A DNA stretch of 64,000 bases from Vitis vinifera. Taxonomy: Eukaryota > Streptophyta > Magnoliopsida > Vitales > Vitaceae. The stretch's first letter is position 1; the number at the start of each line of letters is the position of its first letter. Location of the stretch: contig NC_081822.1 of assembly GCF_030704535.1 (NCBI RefSeq), forward strand, positions 11,277,001 to 11,341,000, read 5' to 3'. Positions 20,469-32,449 of the stretch are shown here, piece by piece. A model generated the notes under the pieces. The model ran no database searches. It saw only the letters and a list, made by a program, of their open reading frames with translations, and had not been told where the DNA came from. Position numbers and translations under genes: made by a program.

Positions 20469-23400
20469 TCATGATGCAGCTATGGAGGAGTGCTCTTGTG
20501 TAGAGGTCCAGTATCTGTTGTGAAGCCATACAGAATCAGCTTCTACAGCATACGCGTCTTGATTACGATTCCAACCGAAATAAGCGTGAGTCCGGTTCCT
20601 AATATCCAGAATGCCATGACCAAAACTGGCTTCCCGATAGGCTGAGTAACTTGGCTGTGGCTCTGTCATGCTGCAAATTATTAGAGAGAATCAATTAAAG
20701 AGTTGAAAATTTTTGCTGGGTTTCAACTTAATTAATGGAGCAGGTAAAAGCATATATCAACGAACAATATTCAGAATACCCGGTTGCCAATCCTTTTTGA
20801 TTTCCTCCATCTCCAATGGTTATGTAAACAGGGGCAGATTCATCATGTATGGGAGTGCACTTCCCATTTACAATGTTGTAGGCAATGTTTGATACTCGTT
20901 CCTGAGATGCATGGAAATATTGGACTTTAAAGTAACGGTATAATGTATTTGATCGCATTTTAATTTTCTTAAACATGTGGGATCGCTTGTGTTTCAACAC
21001 AAGCCATTTTCTCACAAAAGTTGTATTTTAACTTGATGGTCTCGTTAATGACCCTACTCTATGTTCATGCATTTAGAATATGTTGGGTTCTAAATTTTTC
21101 TTAGAACCAAAGATGTTCAAAAATCTGGAGAAATTGTTTTTCCCATTGTGTGAAGCATGTAAGGAGGGCAGTGAATCACAGGAGTAGTAAGTTTGGACCA
21201 CTATTTTTCCCAGGGAATTGATTACACCACTGTAATGAACCAGTGCCTCGAGAGACAGCATAGAACCGCTAAGGCAGTGTTAAGGAGAAGCTTCAAAGGA
21301 AAGTGACTCATGAGTTTAAAGGTTACTTTGGTGGTCATGGAGCCATACTTCTTGGAACAATGAGTTTAAGCTTATGAGACAATATCTTGCTTAATTGTTA
21401 GGAGAATTCTAGCTTGTATCCGGTCACACTCTGACTTTAGCTTCGGGGTTGTGTAAACTAAGTACAGGAAAAAGTGACTTAGGAACTTCAAATGTCTCAC
21501 ATAATTGCTTACGAAATACCTGTGACATTAGTGTATGATATATCCGCCAAGGAAACAAAGACAACCTATAATCCCAAACTCAAGTAGTAACAACTAAATA
21601 GAGTTACAAGTCTAGTTCATATTCCAAAACCTGAGATTCAGTACAGAATTTTGACTAGGAAGCCTAAGTGATTTTCAACTACTAACATATTTGTGTACCA
21701 TGTTTTTTGGCAAGTCTAGAAATAGAGTATAACCATTCCTCTTAAACCACCGGCTTGACCACTAGATGATAATGGTAAACCAGGGGACAGATAAGAAGAC
21801 CAAGTAAAGAACTTGGATCATTGAAGAAAAGTGTATATGGACTTAAAAGAGAAACCAATAAGATTTAAAAAGTACAGAATTCTACATGAACTAAAGAACT
21901 CTTGCTTCAAACTCAACGATGTAATTTAGAGGAGAATTGCATACTTACAGATCGTTCATAGGCATGAACGTGACCAGCAAAAACAACATCAACTTTGTAC
22001 TCCACAAACCATGGCTCATATATAACCCTCATGCTTTCTCCTTCCATATAATGATGTATGTAGCTATTATACATGGGACAATGCATAAGGACAATCAGCC
22101 ATGGCGTTTCAGTCCTGTTCACTTTGGGTAGCTCATATGAAAGCCATTTGTATTGAGGAGTGGATTTACCTACAAATAAAAGATTTAAGTAGAATTTTAG
22201 CCTATTTAGAAGAGAGCAGTATTTACTGCAACTTCCCACATGTGCTTTTGACTTACGAGCTATGATGCCTCTATAGAGCAAATATGGATCATGACCACAG
22301 GTGACATTGGTTTTTAGAGAGACATTTTAACCAAAGCTAATATGCTTAAGATGGTTCCTGAAACGTTCAAGTTACTAACGCATTTAATGTGCTAGAGCTA
22401 GGGAACCTTTCCAATAAAAAAAAAAGTCATTAAGCACCATTCGGAAATGCTTCTAGTTAGTGTAGCAAACATGACCATAAATTAACATCTCAATCATCTT
22501 GATATATTGTCTTGCTGGTTTACATTTAGAACAAATAAACCACTTCAAAATTCTCCCTCATTTTCATATACATTCTGATGCATGTAAGTACATGCATTGG
22601 CATGTGATTTATACTAGTGAAAGTGAATGATTGAAAACTGCGGACCCTTACCAAATGCAGAGTAAGATGACATGACAATGATATATGCTGAAGCTCTCTT
22701 GATTGAGTACCATAATGGGGATGTACTTTTTGATGCTTCAAACGGCACCTGGTATCGATATTCATAAGGCTTAAAGGGTTTGGTTTCACCCTGCAAAAAA
22801 TCACCAATATATGGTAAATTCAAAAGGTATAGTCATCAATGTGGAGTCTTCCAAGCATACATGTTATAACTGATGCAGAGAGTACAAATCAGAACCATAA
22901 ACAAAAGAACAAGTAGATTGAAGACAATCAACAAGCACCAAGCTCACAATTAGCAAAGCTTTCAAACCAAAAGCACAGAAATTGAATTCAATTGTGTTTA
23001 TACGCTATCAGGTATAGATGAAAACTTGATTCAAGTTTCAAATGAAAATTAATTTCTCAATGCTGGGTCATGAAAACAGTATCATTCCATATGTAAAGCA
23101 CCTTTCAACACTAGATCTTCAAGGAGGAAATTATCAATTGGATGCAAAATAGATTAACCCAACAGGAGATATTCATAGGGCAGGATACATGAATATTGCC
23201 TTACAATGGAGAATAGAAGACATAATCCTTACAATATCAGGAGCAAAATCAATTTCGTGATTTCCTACAGTCCAAATCCAAGGTTGATAAGCACAACTCC
23301 TCTCTATAAATCTTCCCCATGTATCCCATCTGATATTGTCATGGAACGGATAGTCATCAGCATAAGAGAGGTCCCCAACATACAATAGCGCCTGTCCTTT

Positions 23401-24894
23401 AATTGTGCTTAACTCATAGTGAGTAAGTGTTCTATTTGAATCATAGGTTTGTCCAAGATCCCCTGCTCACAAAACCATATAGAGTGAGATCATGATAAAA
23501 CCAACAAAAGGAAAATACAAATATAGTCCACATGAGTTCAGCCAAAGAGTGAAATTATAAAACTTTCTTAGAAACCTGTCCTTTCCTGGTTAAATTATTT
23601 TTTTTTAGGAACCGAAATTTAACTCTAGACTACAATGATCAAATATACAGGCAGAACAAATTGATGAAAAAGAAAAGTACCTATGAGACCAAAAGTATAA
23701 GGAACATCAGGGCCAGCTCTGGGAGGAGTTACAAACCAGAACTGTCGTGTAGTATTCCCAATCCCAACCTCATAGTAATATTTTGTATCGAACTGCATTG
23801 ATAGTAATTCAGTTGTTAAGTTCCATACGGTTAAATTTTAAGTGAGAACCGACAAACCATGAAAATTTATTAAAGGTTGTGAGATAAAAAGATGCACGTA
23901 CTACCAAATTCCTGATGGTACAGTGATGTATATATCCAGAAGTGTACTTGAAGTACTTGTAGGTAAGAACAATGCCATTGGCATGACTCTTGTGTTTGCC
24001 ATTTTCAGCCCAGTAGAGAACAGTATTTGAACCCGGTTCATCTGGAGTGATCCAAGATATGATCACGGCATTCCCCTCATAATCTCCTTGTGTTATGTGA
24101 ACCTTCAAAAGGCAACATTCAGGACTCAGAGGACAACATAGATCTACCAAATTTGAGAGGAAAATAAGAAAAATTACAGACCATGGCATGAAGTACTATT
24201 ATGAAAATGACAAATGCAGCACAACATTAGTAACTAAATGGGACAAAAAATAAGATAAAAATCCCTGAAGGCCTTTTGGTAAGTGATAGTATGTAAAGAA
24301 AAAACATATTGAAACTTAGAATCTCAAATTTTTCTCTGACCTCTACCCAACTCCAAGTTGGCTATTTGGCTTACAACTAAGTTTATCTTCATCTGGTACG
24401 TCTTATCATATATGGAATTATGGTAAGCTTGGGTCCCAATGAAGATGCTTCAATTACATAGAAAAACAGAAAGAAAAAGAAAATCCCTTGTTTTTTTTTT
24501 CTCTCTGATAGTGAAAAGAAAACCAATTTTGTTGGCTTAAGATGGGTTGCCTTTTTGAAAATCAGAAAAAGTTAAGCTATCTTTTTTGAGTTGTATCAAT
24601 CAAAGGGGTCTACCTAAGGTTTTTTTTTGGCAGTTCGTGAACTTGAACATACTCAAAATCAAAACGATAAGGAACAGATCATTTTGAAACAAATTCATGG
24701 CACTGAAACCAAACCTGTTGTGGGGCATTATAACCAGGAGGCACTCGGAACACATCACTGTCTAATGGCATATCAGCAGATATGTTATTGGTTCTAGCAA
24801 AACTACTTGTTACCCCACCATCACAAAAGTATCCCGCATCCAAGGCGACGACCACAAGAAGAAAAAAACCAGCACAATACCATCTTATTCCCAT
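20469..24894 (-). CDS. Purple acid phosphatase (PAP10/PAP12-like), tandem copy 1
   Basis: Eight exons on the minus strand: 24894-24715, 24102-23902, 23792-23681, 23462-23233, 22790-22652, 22169-21949, 20901-20780 and 20670-20469. Phases agree and the product is 468 residues. It begins with a signal peptide ([20 protein letters not shown]), so it is probably secreted, vacuolar or in the wall. A fibronectin-like N-domain ([17 protein letters not shown]) is followed by the metallophosphatase. All five metal-ligand blocks are present: [17 protein letters not shown], the LMHCPMYNS block and GHVHAYERS, giving the Asp, Asp, Tyr, Asn and three His of the Fe-Zn/Mn site. It ends in [19 protein letters not shown]. 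The closest families I recall are Arabidopsis PAP10, PAP12 and PAP25, which release phosphate from organic esters. The start is ATG 24894, with a TATA box 83 bp upstream. No lesion was seen. Confidence 0.92.
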
Positions 24895-24976
24895 CTCTAT
24901 CTGTAAATCCAATGTTCAATTCAGCCTCCAAACACCAATCATCCAAGACAACATAAAGAATCCCAGCTCCGAAAAC

Positions 24977-24984
24977 TTTATATA
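24977..24984 (-). promoter_or_regulatory. TATA box of phosphatase copy 1
   Basis: 'tatataaa' on the minus strand, 83 bp upstream of ATG 24894, at the same place relative to the gene as in copy 2. The bases around it ('gctccgaaa', 'ccaaa') are conserved between the copies. Confidence 0.6.
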
Positions 24985-25305
24985 CCAAAGGCAAGATGAG
25001 TATTCGTCTTTGATATCAATAAATCCACCGACTTGTCCTTCAACCTCCACCCTGCTCCAAGAAATGGAAGAAATATCATTAGTTGGTTTCAAGGTAAAAG
25101 ATGACTGTATAAAGCATCATCCAAACATCACATCTATAGAATATACATGTCAGACTGGTTAACTATTTATGAGGACAGAAGGGAACAATAGTAGACAGAT
25201 AAGAATTCAGAAACTATATCTTTTCAGTATTTATAACGAAGATCCAACAACTAGTCAAAATGTCAACTGCTTGATACCATGCCTTCGTGTTAATGCAGAC
25301 TCACG

Positions 25306-25313
25306 GAATATTC
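25306..25313. promoter_or_regulatory. P1BS-type motif (GAATATTC) upstream of phosphatase copy 1
   Basis: Matches GNATATNC, the PHR1 binding site of phosphate-starvation genes, about 410 bp upstream of the ATG. It is the only match I find in the proximal upstream region of this copy. The position equivalent to the proximal copy 2 site reads 'gagtattc' at 24998-25005 and no longer fits. Confidence 0.45.
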
Positions 25314-25693
25314 TCATTTTCTAGTCCGGATCCGTACCCGGCTTAAATCGTTTTCATGAGAATGCTTTTATTCACTGATCGTTGATGCAGGATGCTTCTT
25401 GGGAGGTTTATCTTGTTCCAATCATTGAAGGGCATGAGCAACAGTATCACATCATATATGTTACCAGGACTGACAGTTAGAACCGTACAAGTATAAAAGT
25501 TGGGAGCCAAACTTCCGGTGCTTTCTCTGTGGGTGTTGTGTCAATTGCCCCCCAATCATCAATTACGCTTTCCACTTTGGAGTATTGTTCTGCAATAAAA
25601 CGTGGGCATCATCATTTACTCCACTCCAGCACAACGTGGGATCGCTACCTCCAAGTATGTCGGATCGTTTACTTAATTCCTTCTTGCTTCATA

Positions 25694-25695
<2 letters not shown>

Positions 25696-25729
<34 letters not shown>
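25696..25729. repeat. (TC)n microsatellite
   Basis: About seventeen uninterrupted CT units between the two phosphatase genes. Confidence 0.9.
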
Positions 25730-25733
<4 letters not shown>

Positions 25734-25764
25734 CCTTGTGATTGAATTCGGCTGCAGCCATAAA

Positions 25765-25829
25765 GTTTTGAAGGGTAAACCAAATAAACCTCTCCAGGGT
25801 TTTTTTATAATAATAAAAAAACTCTCGAG
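25765..25829 (+). repeat. Short dispersed repeat, copy 2 (between the phosphatase genes)
   Basis: Partner of 16539-16600, same orientation, preceded by the (TC)n tract at 25696-25729. Confidence 0.55.
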
Positions 25830-26498
25830 GGACAGCTACAGTAAAGCTTTGTTTCGAGATACTGCCTAAAGCCCCCCAAATGGCCACGTAGTGATCAATG
25901 AGGTGGGTGTGAACGGGGAGAGAAGGGATATCATAACTGAGGTTTTGGATATATAACATTGTCTTTTCTTTTCGTTTTTCATGTCTAAAAAATAGTAAGG
26001 AGAGGTCCTAAGATGATTTAAAAAAAGATGGGGAAAGATGGAAGCTGTTCTAAAAAATGGGTGGCTGATTTGTTTAAGGAATTCTTAAAGGGAAGTAGTT
26101 CTGATAATTCAATTATATCATTACTTCAACTCAAAGTTTGTAGCTCCTTCGATTAGCAGGGGAATAATTAAACAATAATTTATTGGTTGTTTGTAGATTT
26201 GTTTATTTTGGTGCAAAGAACTTATCATGAATCCACTGATCTCTACTTAGACTGTGGTGTAGAAATGATGATTTGGACTTCGGCCCACATTGATTTTTTT
26301 TCCTCTATAGTGGAGTTCAGAATTGGCCGATATATTCACTAGATTGAACCCATACAAAATTCTTCCTTTCTTTAGAATGAATGCAAGAGACATTTGAGGA
26401 ATTGCAGATACAATGGGAAGATACCAAATGGGACAGTGAACATTTGATTTGAGATGGAAGCAAGAATTTTCCATATGAGTTAACTGACTTGTTCTTGA

Positions 26499-29400
26499 TC
26501 ATGATGAGGCTATAGAGGATTTTTCTGAAGAGGTCCAGTATCTGTTTTGAAGCCATACTGAATCAGCTTCTACAGCATATGCGTCCTGATTACGATTCCA
26601 ACCAAAATAAGCATGGGTTCTGTTTTTAATATCCAGAATGCCATGACCAAAACTGGCTTCACGATAAGCTGAGTAGCTTGGCTGCGGCTCTGTCATGCTG
26701 CAAAATAAGAGCCAGTTAGCAGTTGGAAATTTCAATACCTCAAAATTAGAGAATTTATATCATGGTTTCAACTAGTGGAGCAGATAAAAGCAACAAGGAC
26801 TAATAGGTGGTACCCAGTCGCCAATCCTTCCTGATTTCCTCCATCTCCAATGGTTATGTAAACAGGAGCAGATTCGTTAGGTATGGGAGTGCAGTTCCCA
26901 TTTACGATATCGTAAGCAATGTTGGATATGCGTTCCTGAGATGCAAAATCATTTGGATATAAATAAATAATAGTACTATGAGTATATGATTATATATTGT
27001 TTCGAGCAACTCAAAACACTTGGGCACCTTGTGTTTCAATAGAAGTCATTTTCTCATGGAAGGTTAATGCTTGAACTAGATTGCCTCATTAACAAAATCA
27101 CAGTTTGTCTGTACAATTTGCGGTTCAAACCTCAGTTGAAAACCCTTTTGCAAAAAAATAAAAATGCAATGTTCACCCAGCACAGGGTAGTGTTATGAAG
27201 CTGCTTCAAGGCAAAATGATGAACATATAGGATAATGTGCTTGTTGAAGAATTGCTAAGACAGTCTAGGAAGCTGCTTCAAGGACAATGACAAGTGTATA
27301 GCTATGGAATTATGAATTTAAGATAATGGAAAGGTATTTTGGTTAGTTGAAGAATGTTAGGAGAATTCTCACTTCTATCCCCAAAGATGTGCAGAGAACT
27401 ATGTAAAAGCAGTAAAATGCTCAAGCAAGACAGGACTAACCTATAAACCCAAACTTAAGCCACTAAATAGAGCTGTAAGTCAAATCTATTATTTGGAGCC
27501 CAGAAACTCGACATATAATTTTCAACTAGGAAGCACATGGGGTTGCCAAATGCTAATATCATGTGGATCATGTTTTTAGCATGGCTAGAAATACAGAAAA
27601 TAAGCATTCCTGACCAGTCCCCAGTCCCTGTAGAGAAGGGCAACATAGAGGAGAGAGAGGAAGACAGAGTAGACAACAAGAACTATGAACCTGGATGGCT
27701 GGATCATTAGAGAGAAGTGAATATGAACTTCAAAAGCTAATAAGACACTAACATTTAGATCCATTAGAGAAACTAGAGATTAAGGTTCAAAATTTTATAT
27801 TAACCAAAGAAACTCTTGCTTTGAATCCAACAAAGTTAGTTTCCAAGAGAATACACACTTACCGATCGTTCGTAGGCATGAACATGACCAGCAAAGACAA
27901 CATCAATTTTGTATTCCACAAACCATGCCTCATACATCACTCTCATGGTTTCCCCTTCCATATAATGATGTATGTAGCTATTATATATTGGACAATGAAT
28001 AAGAACAATAAGCCATGGTGTTTCAGTCCTGTTCACTTTGAGTAGCTCATTTGCAAGCCATTTGTATTGAGGAGTGTATTTGTCTGCAAGTAAAAGAATC
28101 AAGTAGATTTTCAGCATATTTTCATACTTTCATGTTAACCACAATAAACAAGCAAGTAATGTTTCTACAGCTTCCTACATGTGCTTTTGACTTATGGACT
28201 CTGATGCGTTGATGTTCGGCAAGAAACATTTTTCCCAAAGCTAATTTGCTAAAGAGTGCGATCCATAACATATTCAAGTTACTAAAATATTATTTAATTC
28301 CCAATAGCATCTTTCCAATCAAAACAAGTCATTAAGCACCACAAAAAAATCTTCTAGTTAGTGCTTCACATGGAGCACTTCCCTTGACATGTAGCAGTAG
28401 CAAATATGATTGTGATCACTAATCTCAATCATCATGACTGTCTTGCTGCTTTGACATTTATAACACACAAACCACTTCAGAATTGTATCTCATTTCATGC
28501 ACATTCTGGTGCACTAACTACTTTCCTTGCCATGTGATTTATACCATGTAAGGCAGACAATTGAAATCTACAAATTCTTACCATATGCAGAGTAAGATGA
28601 CATGACAATGATATATGCTGAAGCTCTCTTGATTGAGTACCATAATGGAGATGTACTAGCTGATGCTAAAAATGGCACATGGTAACGGTTTGTATAAGGC
28701 TTAAATGGCTTGGATTCACCCTGCAAAAATCACCAAGATTTGGTAAATTTGAAAGGTATAATCATGGCTGGACTCTTTTTTTTTTTTTTTTTGATAGATA
28801 AACGATCAGAATATATTAGAAAAGGCTAAAAAGCCGCATGTATACAGGGGGTATACACAAATATAATCATGGCTGGACTCTTGCAAGCATATATTTTATA
28901 ATTGACATGGGAGTTCAAATCAGAACCATGGTAAAGCTTGTTGATTGAAGACAATCCGAAAGCACCAAGGTCACAATTAGAAAAGCTTTCAAGTCAAAAG
29001 CACAGAAAAAAGAAATACTGCTTAACAATAGGGAACGGGAGACACAATGCTTACAAGATCAGGAGCAAAATCTATTTCGTGATTTCCTGCAGTCCAAATC
29101 CAAGGTTGATAAGCAGCACTTCTCTCTGTAAATCTTCCCCATGTATCCCATCTGACGTTGTCATGGAATGGATAGTCATCAGCATACGACAGGTCCCCAA
29201 CATACAATACTGTCTGTCCTTTAATTGGGCTTAACTCATAGTGAGTAAGTGTTCTATTTGAATGGTAAGTTTGACCAAGATCCCCTGCTCACAATGCCAC
29301 ATAGAATGAGATCATGGTAAGGTCATAAAACACAAATATAGTGCACATGTGTTCAAACGAAAGAGTGTGTAATTGTAAAATTCTCTTGGAAAACATGCAT

Positions 29401-30676
29401 TTGCCTGGTTAAATTCTGCAATCTAGCATATCTGATGGCATTTTAGGACCAAAGTTGTATCCAAATAATGATTTTAGTAAATCCAAAATGGGAAGAGTTT
29501 GTATAACCATGAACTACCTTTATTTGAAAGCAAAATACAGTCACAAACTACAATGATCATATCAAATATACATATACAACAAATTTATGGGAAAAAAAAA
29601 ATACCTATGAGACCAAAAGTGTAGGGAACATCAGGGCCAGCTCTGGGAGGAGTTACAAACCAGAATTGTCGTGTAGAATTCCCAATTCCAACCTCATAGT
29701 AATATTTTGTGTCAAACTGCAAATTAATTTTTTTTTTTTTAACTAAAAACTGCAAACTATGAAATTAAATTGATCATGTGAAAATATATTAAGGCTGTAA
29801 GATGACAATCTGCACACACCGTCAAGTTCTTGATGGTGCAGTGATGTATGTATCCAGAAGTGTAATTGAAGTACTTGTAGGTAAGAACAATGCCCTTGGC
29901 ATGACTCTTGGTCTTGCTATTTTCAGCCCAGTAAAGAACAGTACTTGAACCTGGCTCATCTGGAGTGGTCCAAGACACAAGCACGGCATTCCCCTCATAA
30001 TCCCCTTGTGTTATGTGAACCTTCAAAAGCAACATTAAGAAGTCAGAAAACAAGCATACATCTACCGCATCAAAGAGGAAAACCATAAAAATTACAAACT
30101 GCGGCATCCCAGTGAGGTTATGAAAGTGAAAAACACAGCAAACATGACCAAAAAAAAACCTTGAAGCTCTGTTGGTTAGTGAAAAACATATTAAAGCTTT
30201 TAATCTCAAAATTTTTGTTAACCTCTAGCAATGAAGGGCCTAGTTCCATTACAAACTAAAAAAGGTAGAGAGAGATGAGAGAGGAGAAACAAACAAACAA
30301 CAAATTGCCTTCAATTTCAGCTTCTTGTTTCTTTTGAAATCAGAACAGTCTAGCATTCATTTTCTTTGTTTATTTATTTATTTTTTGAATTAGGGGTCGT
30401 GCCTAAAGTGTTTCTGCAGTTTAAGATCAACCGTGTCCAAAATCAAATGATAAGAAAACATAATTTTGAAACAAATTCATGGCACCGAAAACACACCTGT
30501 TGAGGGGCATTATAACCAGGAGGCACTTGGAACACATCGCTGTCTAATGGCATATCAGCAGATATGTTTTTTGTTCTAACAAAACTACTTGTCACCCCAC
30601 CATCACAAAAGTCTCCAGCATCCAAGAGAAAAACCACAAGAAGAACAAAACCAGCATAGTTCCATCCAATTCCCAT
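26499..30676 (-). CDS. Purple acid phosphatase (PAP10/PAP12-like), tandem copy 2
   Basis: Eight minus-strand exons: 30676-30497, 30020-29820, 29716-29605, 29284-29055, 28720-28582, 28083-27863, 26935-26814 and 26697-26499. Exon lengths equal those of copy 1 except for one codon fewer in the last exon, so the product has 467 residues. The signal peptide ([18 protein letters not shown]) and the metal-ligand blocks [26 protein letters not shown] and GHVHAYERS are all present, so an active enzyme is expected. The mature chains of the copies are very similar, while the introns have drifted clearly, so the duplication is not very recent and both copies look selected. Differences include DKYTPQYKW here against GKSTPQYKW in copy 1, and NQEGLATG against NQKGLATG. 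An 84-bp LINE tail sits in the intron 28721-29054. The promoter carries several P1BS-type motifs. Confidence 0.92.
28757..28882 (-). mobile_element. 5'-truncated L1-type LINE tail with target-site duplication
   Basis: A 21-bp sequence ('ataatcatggctggactctt' preceded by one t) occurs at 28757-28777 and again at 28862-28882. Between them is an 84-bp insert. On the minus strand the insert starts with a 'gtataccccctgtatac'-like motif, continues with 'ttttctaatatattctgatc' and ends in an A run of about 18. This is the typical 3' end of plant L1 LINEs. The poly(A) tail, the long direct repeat and the extreme 5' truncation all fit target-primed reverse transcription. The two repeats are identical, so the insertion is probably young. 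It lies in an intron of phosphatase copy 2, in the same orientation as the gene. Confidence 0.85.
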
Positions 30677-30756
30677 CTCCTTCTCTCAATTCAATATTTA
30701 ATCCAGCCTCCAAACATCAACCCTCCACAGAATTGTAAAATCCCAGCTCCGAAAGC

Positions 30757-30804
30757 TTTATATGCCAAACGCAGGATGAATATTCGTTTTTGATCCGAAT
30801 ATAC
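30757..30804 (-). promoter_or_regulatory. Proximal promoter of phosphatase copy 2: TATA plus two P1BS motifs
   Basis: A TATA element ('atataaa' on the minus strand) lies at 30757-30763. GAATATTC follows at 30778-30785 and the minus-strand equivalent of GAATATAC at 30797-30804. Both fit GNATATNC, the PHR1 site. The pair is 100-130 bp upstream of the ATG. Confidence 0.5.
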
Positions 30805-32449
30805 GTACTGGGTTTTCACTTACATTTGCGGTAGACCCCTTTGGCTACACCACTCCAAGCAAATGAAGAGACACCAATAACCATCTCAGTGAAGGCACAA
30901 GATGATTTCGTAGAGCATTTATATCATCCAACAACTCATCTGTACATATCAAACTGGTTCACCCATTTGTAAGAAGATGAACAATAGTAAAACCAGACGA
31001 GGATTCACAAATTATACATTTCCAGTGTTGATAACTAGGAAGTAAGATCCAACAGCTAGTCAAACTGTCAAACTCTATCAGACTATTAGTTCGCATAATA
31101 AAGCCTAATGGAATATTCAGTTTTTGATACGAATATGCACCACTTAAATCATTTTCATAAGGAAAATCTTCTTCCCTGCACAAATCATTGAAGCAAGATA
31201 TTATGAAAGTCAGAATTATATTATCACCCATGACACTATGCTCCTGGTTCTTCACATGGTGGTCTATGAACCATCCCTCTTAAATACAAAACTGAGTGCC
31301 CACAGGGCCACACGTTATGTGGGTTGATCTCCATCAAAAAGACCAGAAGATGCGACCCATTGTAAGAATTCCTGATCAAGCTCGGTTCTTCAAGTCTCTG
31401 ATACGAAAAAGACAGTTAATCAACTACTTTATCTAACAATTTTTGCGTTATATCAAGTCGAAGAAATCATCGAACTAAAAAAAAATGTTCTGCAGGTTAC
31501 CTATTCGAGAAAAAGATTGTATGGTTTGGATAAAAATCCAGCATGATCAGCTTTCCCGATTTATGCTGAGCCGAACGTGCGAGAAGGCCCCACCGCCTAG
31601 CAGATAATCTGTCAATTTTAATATTGTACGCAAGGGGGTCGCGTCTTTATCTACCATTTATCAGAGCTTAATTAAAAAAAAAAAAAAAATCAGGGGGAGT
31701 GGGTCTAGGGTTTTGATGCTTCACACGCAAAGGCCATTGTAATGTTGTTGATCTAATTTTCATCGACTTCAACTTATCACCTTGTGACTCGTGTCGCCTC
31801 AGCGTATCTGTGAACGAGATGCAACGAGTAGCCCTTTCGAGTCCGGGACCATTCTATGACTCCATGAAAGTAGATGATTCCAACGGTAGACGTCTCTATC
31901 TGCGAAGGGAAAAAATAGACTTTTGCACTAACTAACTATTTTTTTTTTTTTTTTAATCTAGATATACAGTGGGTTCTAAAATAACTCCAAATTTGATGTG
32001 TTTGGCTATATGGATATGTCCAGGAAGAAAATTAAAAAACATCCCAATCAAAAGTTGCATTTGGAAATTCTTATATCCATCCTATTCCGACCCTTAAATT
32101 TTTTTTTTTTTTTTTTTAACTTTTAGAATTTTAATAACTATTAAAATAAATACAAAATCTTATGTGGGCTTTTTACTTCTCATTTTATCACTTTTAATTT
32201 GCCCTAAAAATGGTTTTGTTCATTTTTTTCCCTTTCTTTTGGGTTCTACTTTAAAATTGATTTACTTATATATATCTTCACATATTTTTAATACACATGA
32301 TTTGTGCATATAGTTATGTAGAAACTAATTCTATGTTGTCATTGTTTTAACTAATTTATGTTAACAAATGCATTTATTGAAATAGTTGATGAAGGAAAGA
32401 TTAATTGAAAAATATTTTTCGAAATATTGTTATTGAGAAAATAAAAGTT
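30805..32449. other. Upstream region of phosphatase copy 2 and intergenic DNA
   Basis: Contains the distal motif pair and several T or A runs (near 31675, 31930 and 32100). The patch at about 31540-31860 has balanced composition but no recognisable coding sequence. Confidence 0.45.
31111..31138 (-). promoter_or_regulatory. Distal pair of P1BS-type motifs of phosphatase copy 2
   Basis: GAATATTC (31111-31118) and GAATATGC (31131-31138) repeat the spacing and flanking words (ttttgat.c) of the proximal pair. The promoter segment itself therefore seems to have been duplicated. Confidence 0.45.

Larger units (their letters stand above)
24985..26498. other. Intergenic region between the two phosphatase genes
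   Basis: Holds the upstream region of copy 1, a TC microsatellite, a short dispersed repeat and, towards 26498, the 3' flank of copy 2. No further gene is seen. Confidence 0.55.
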
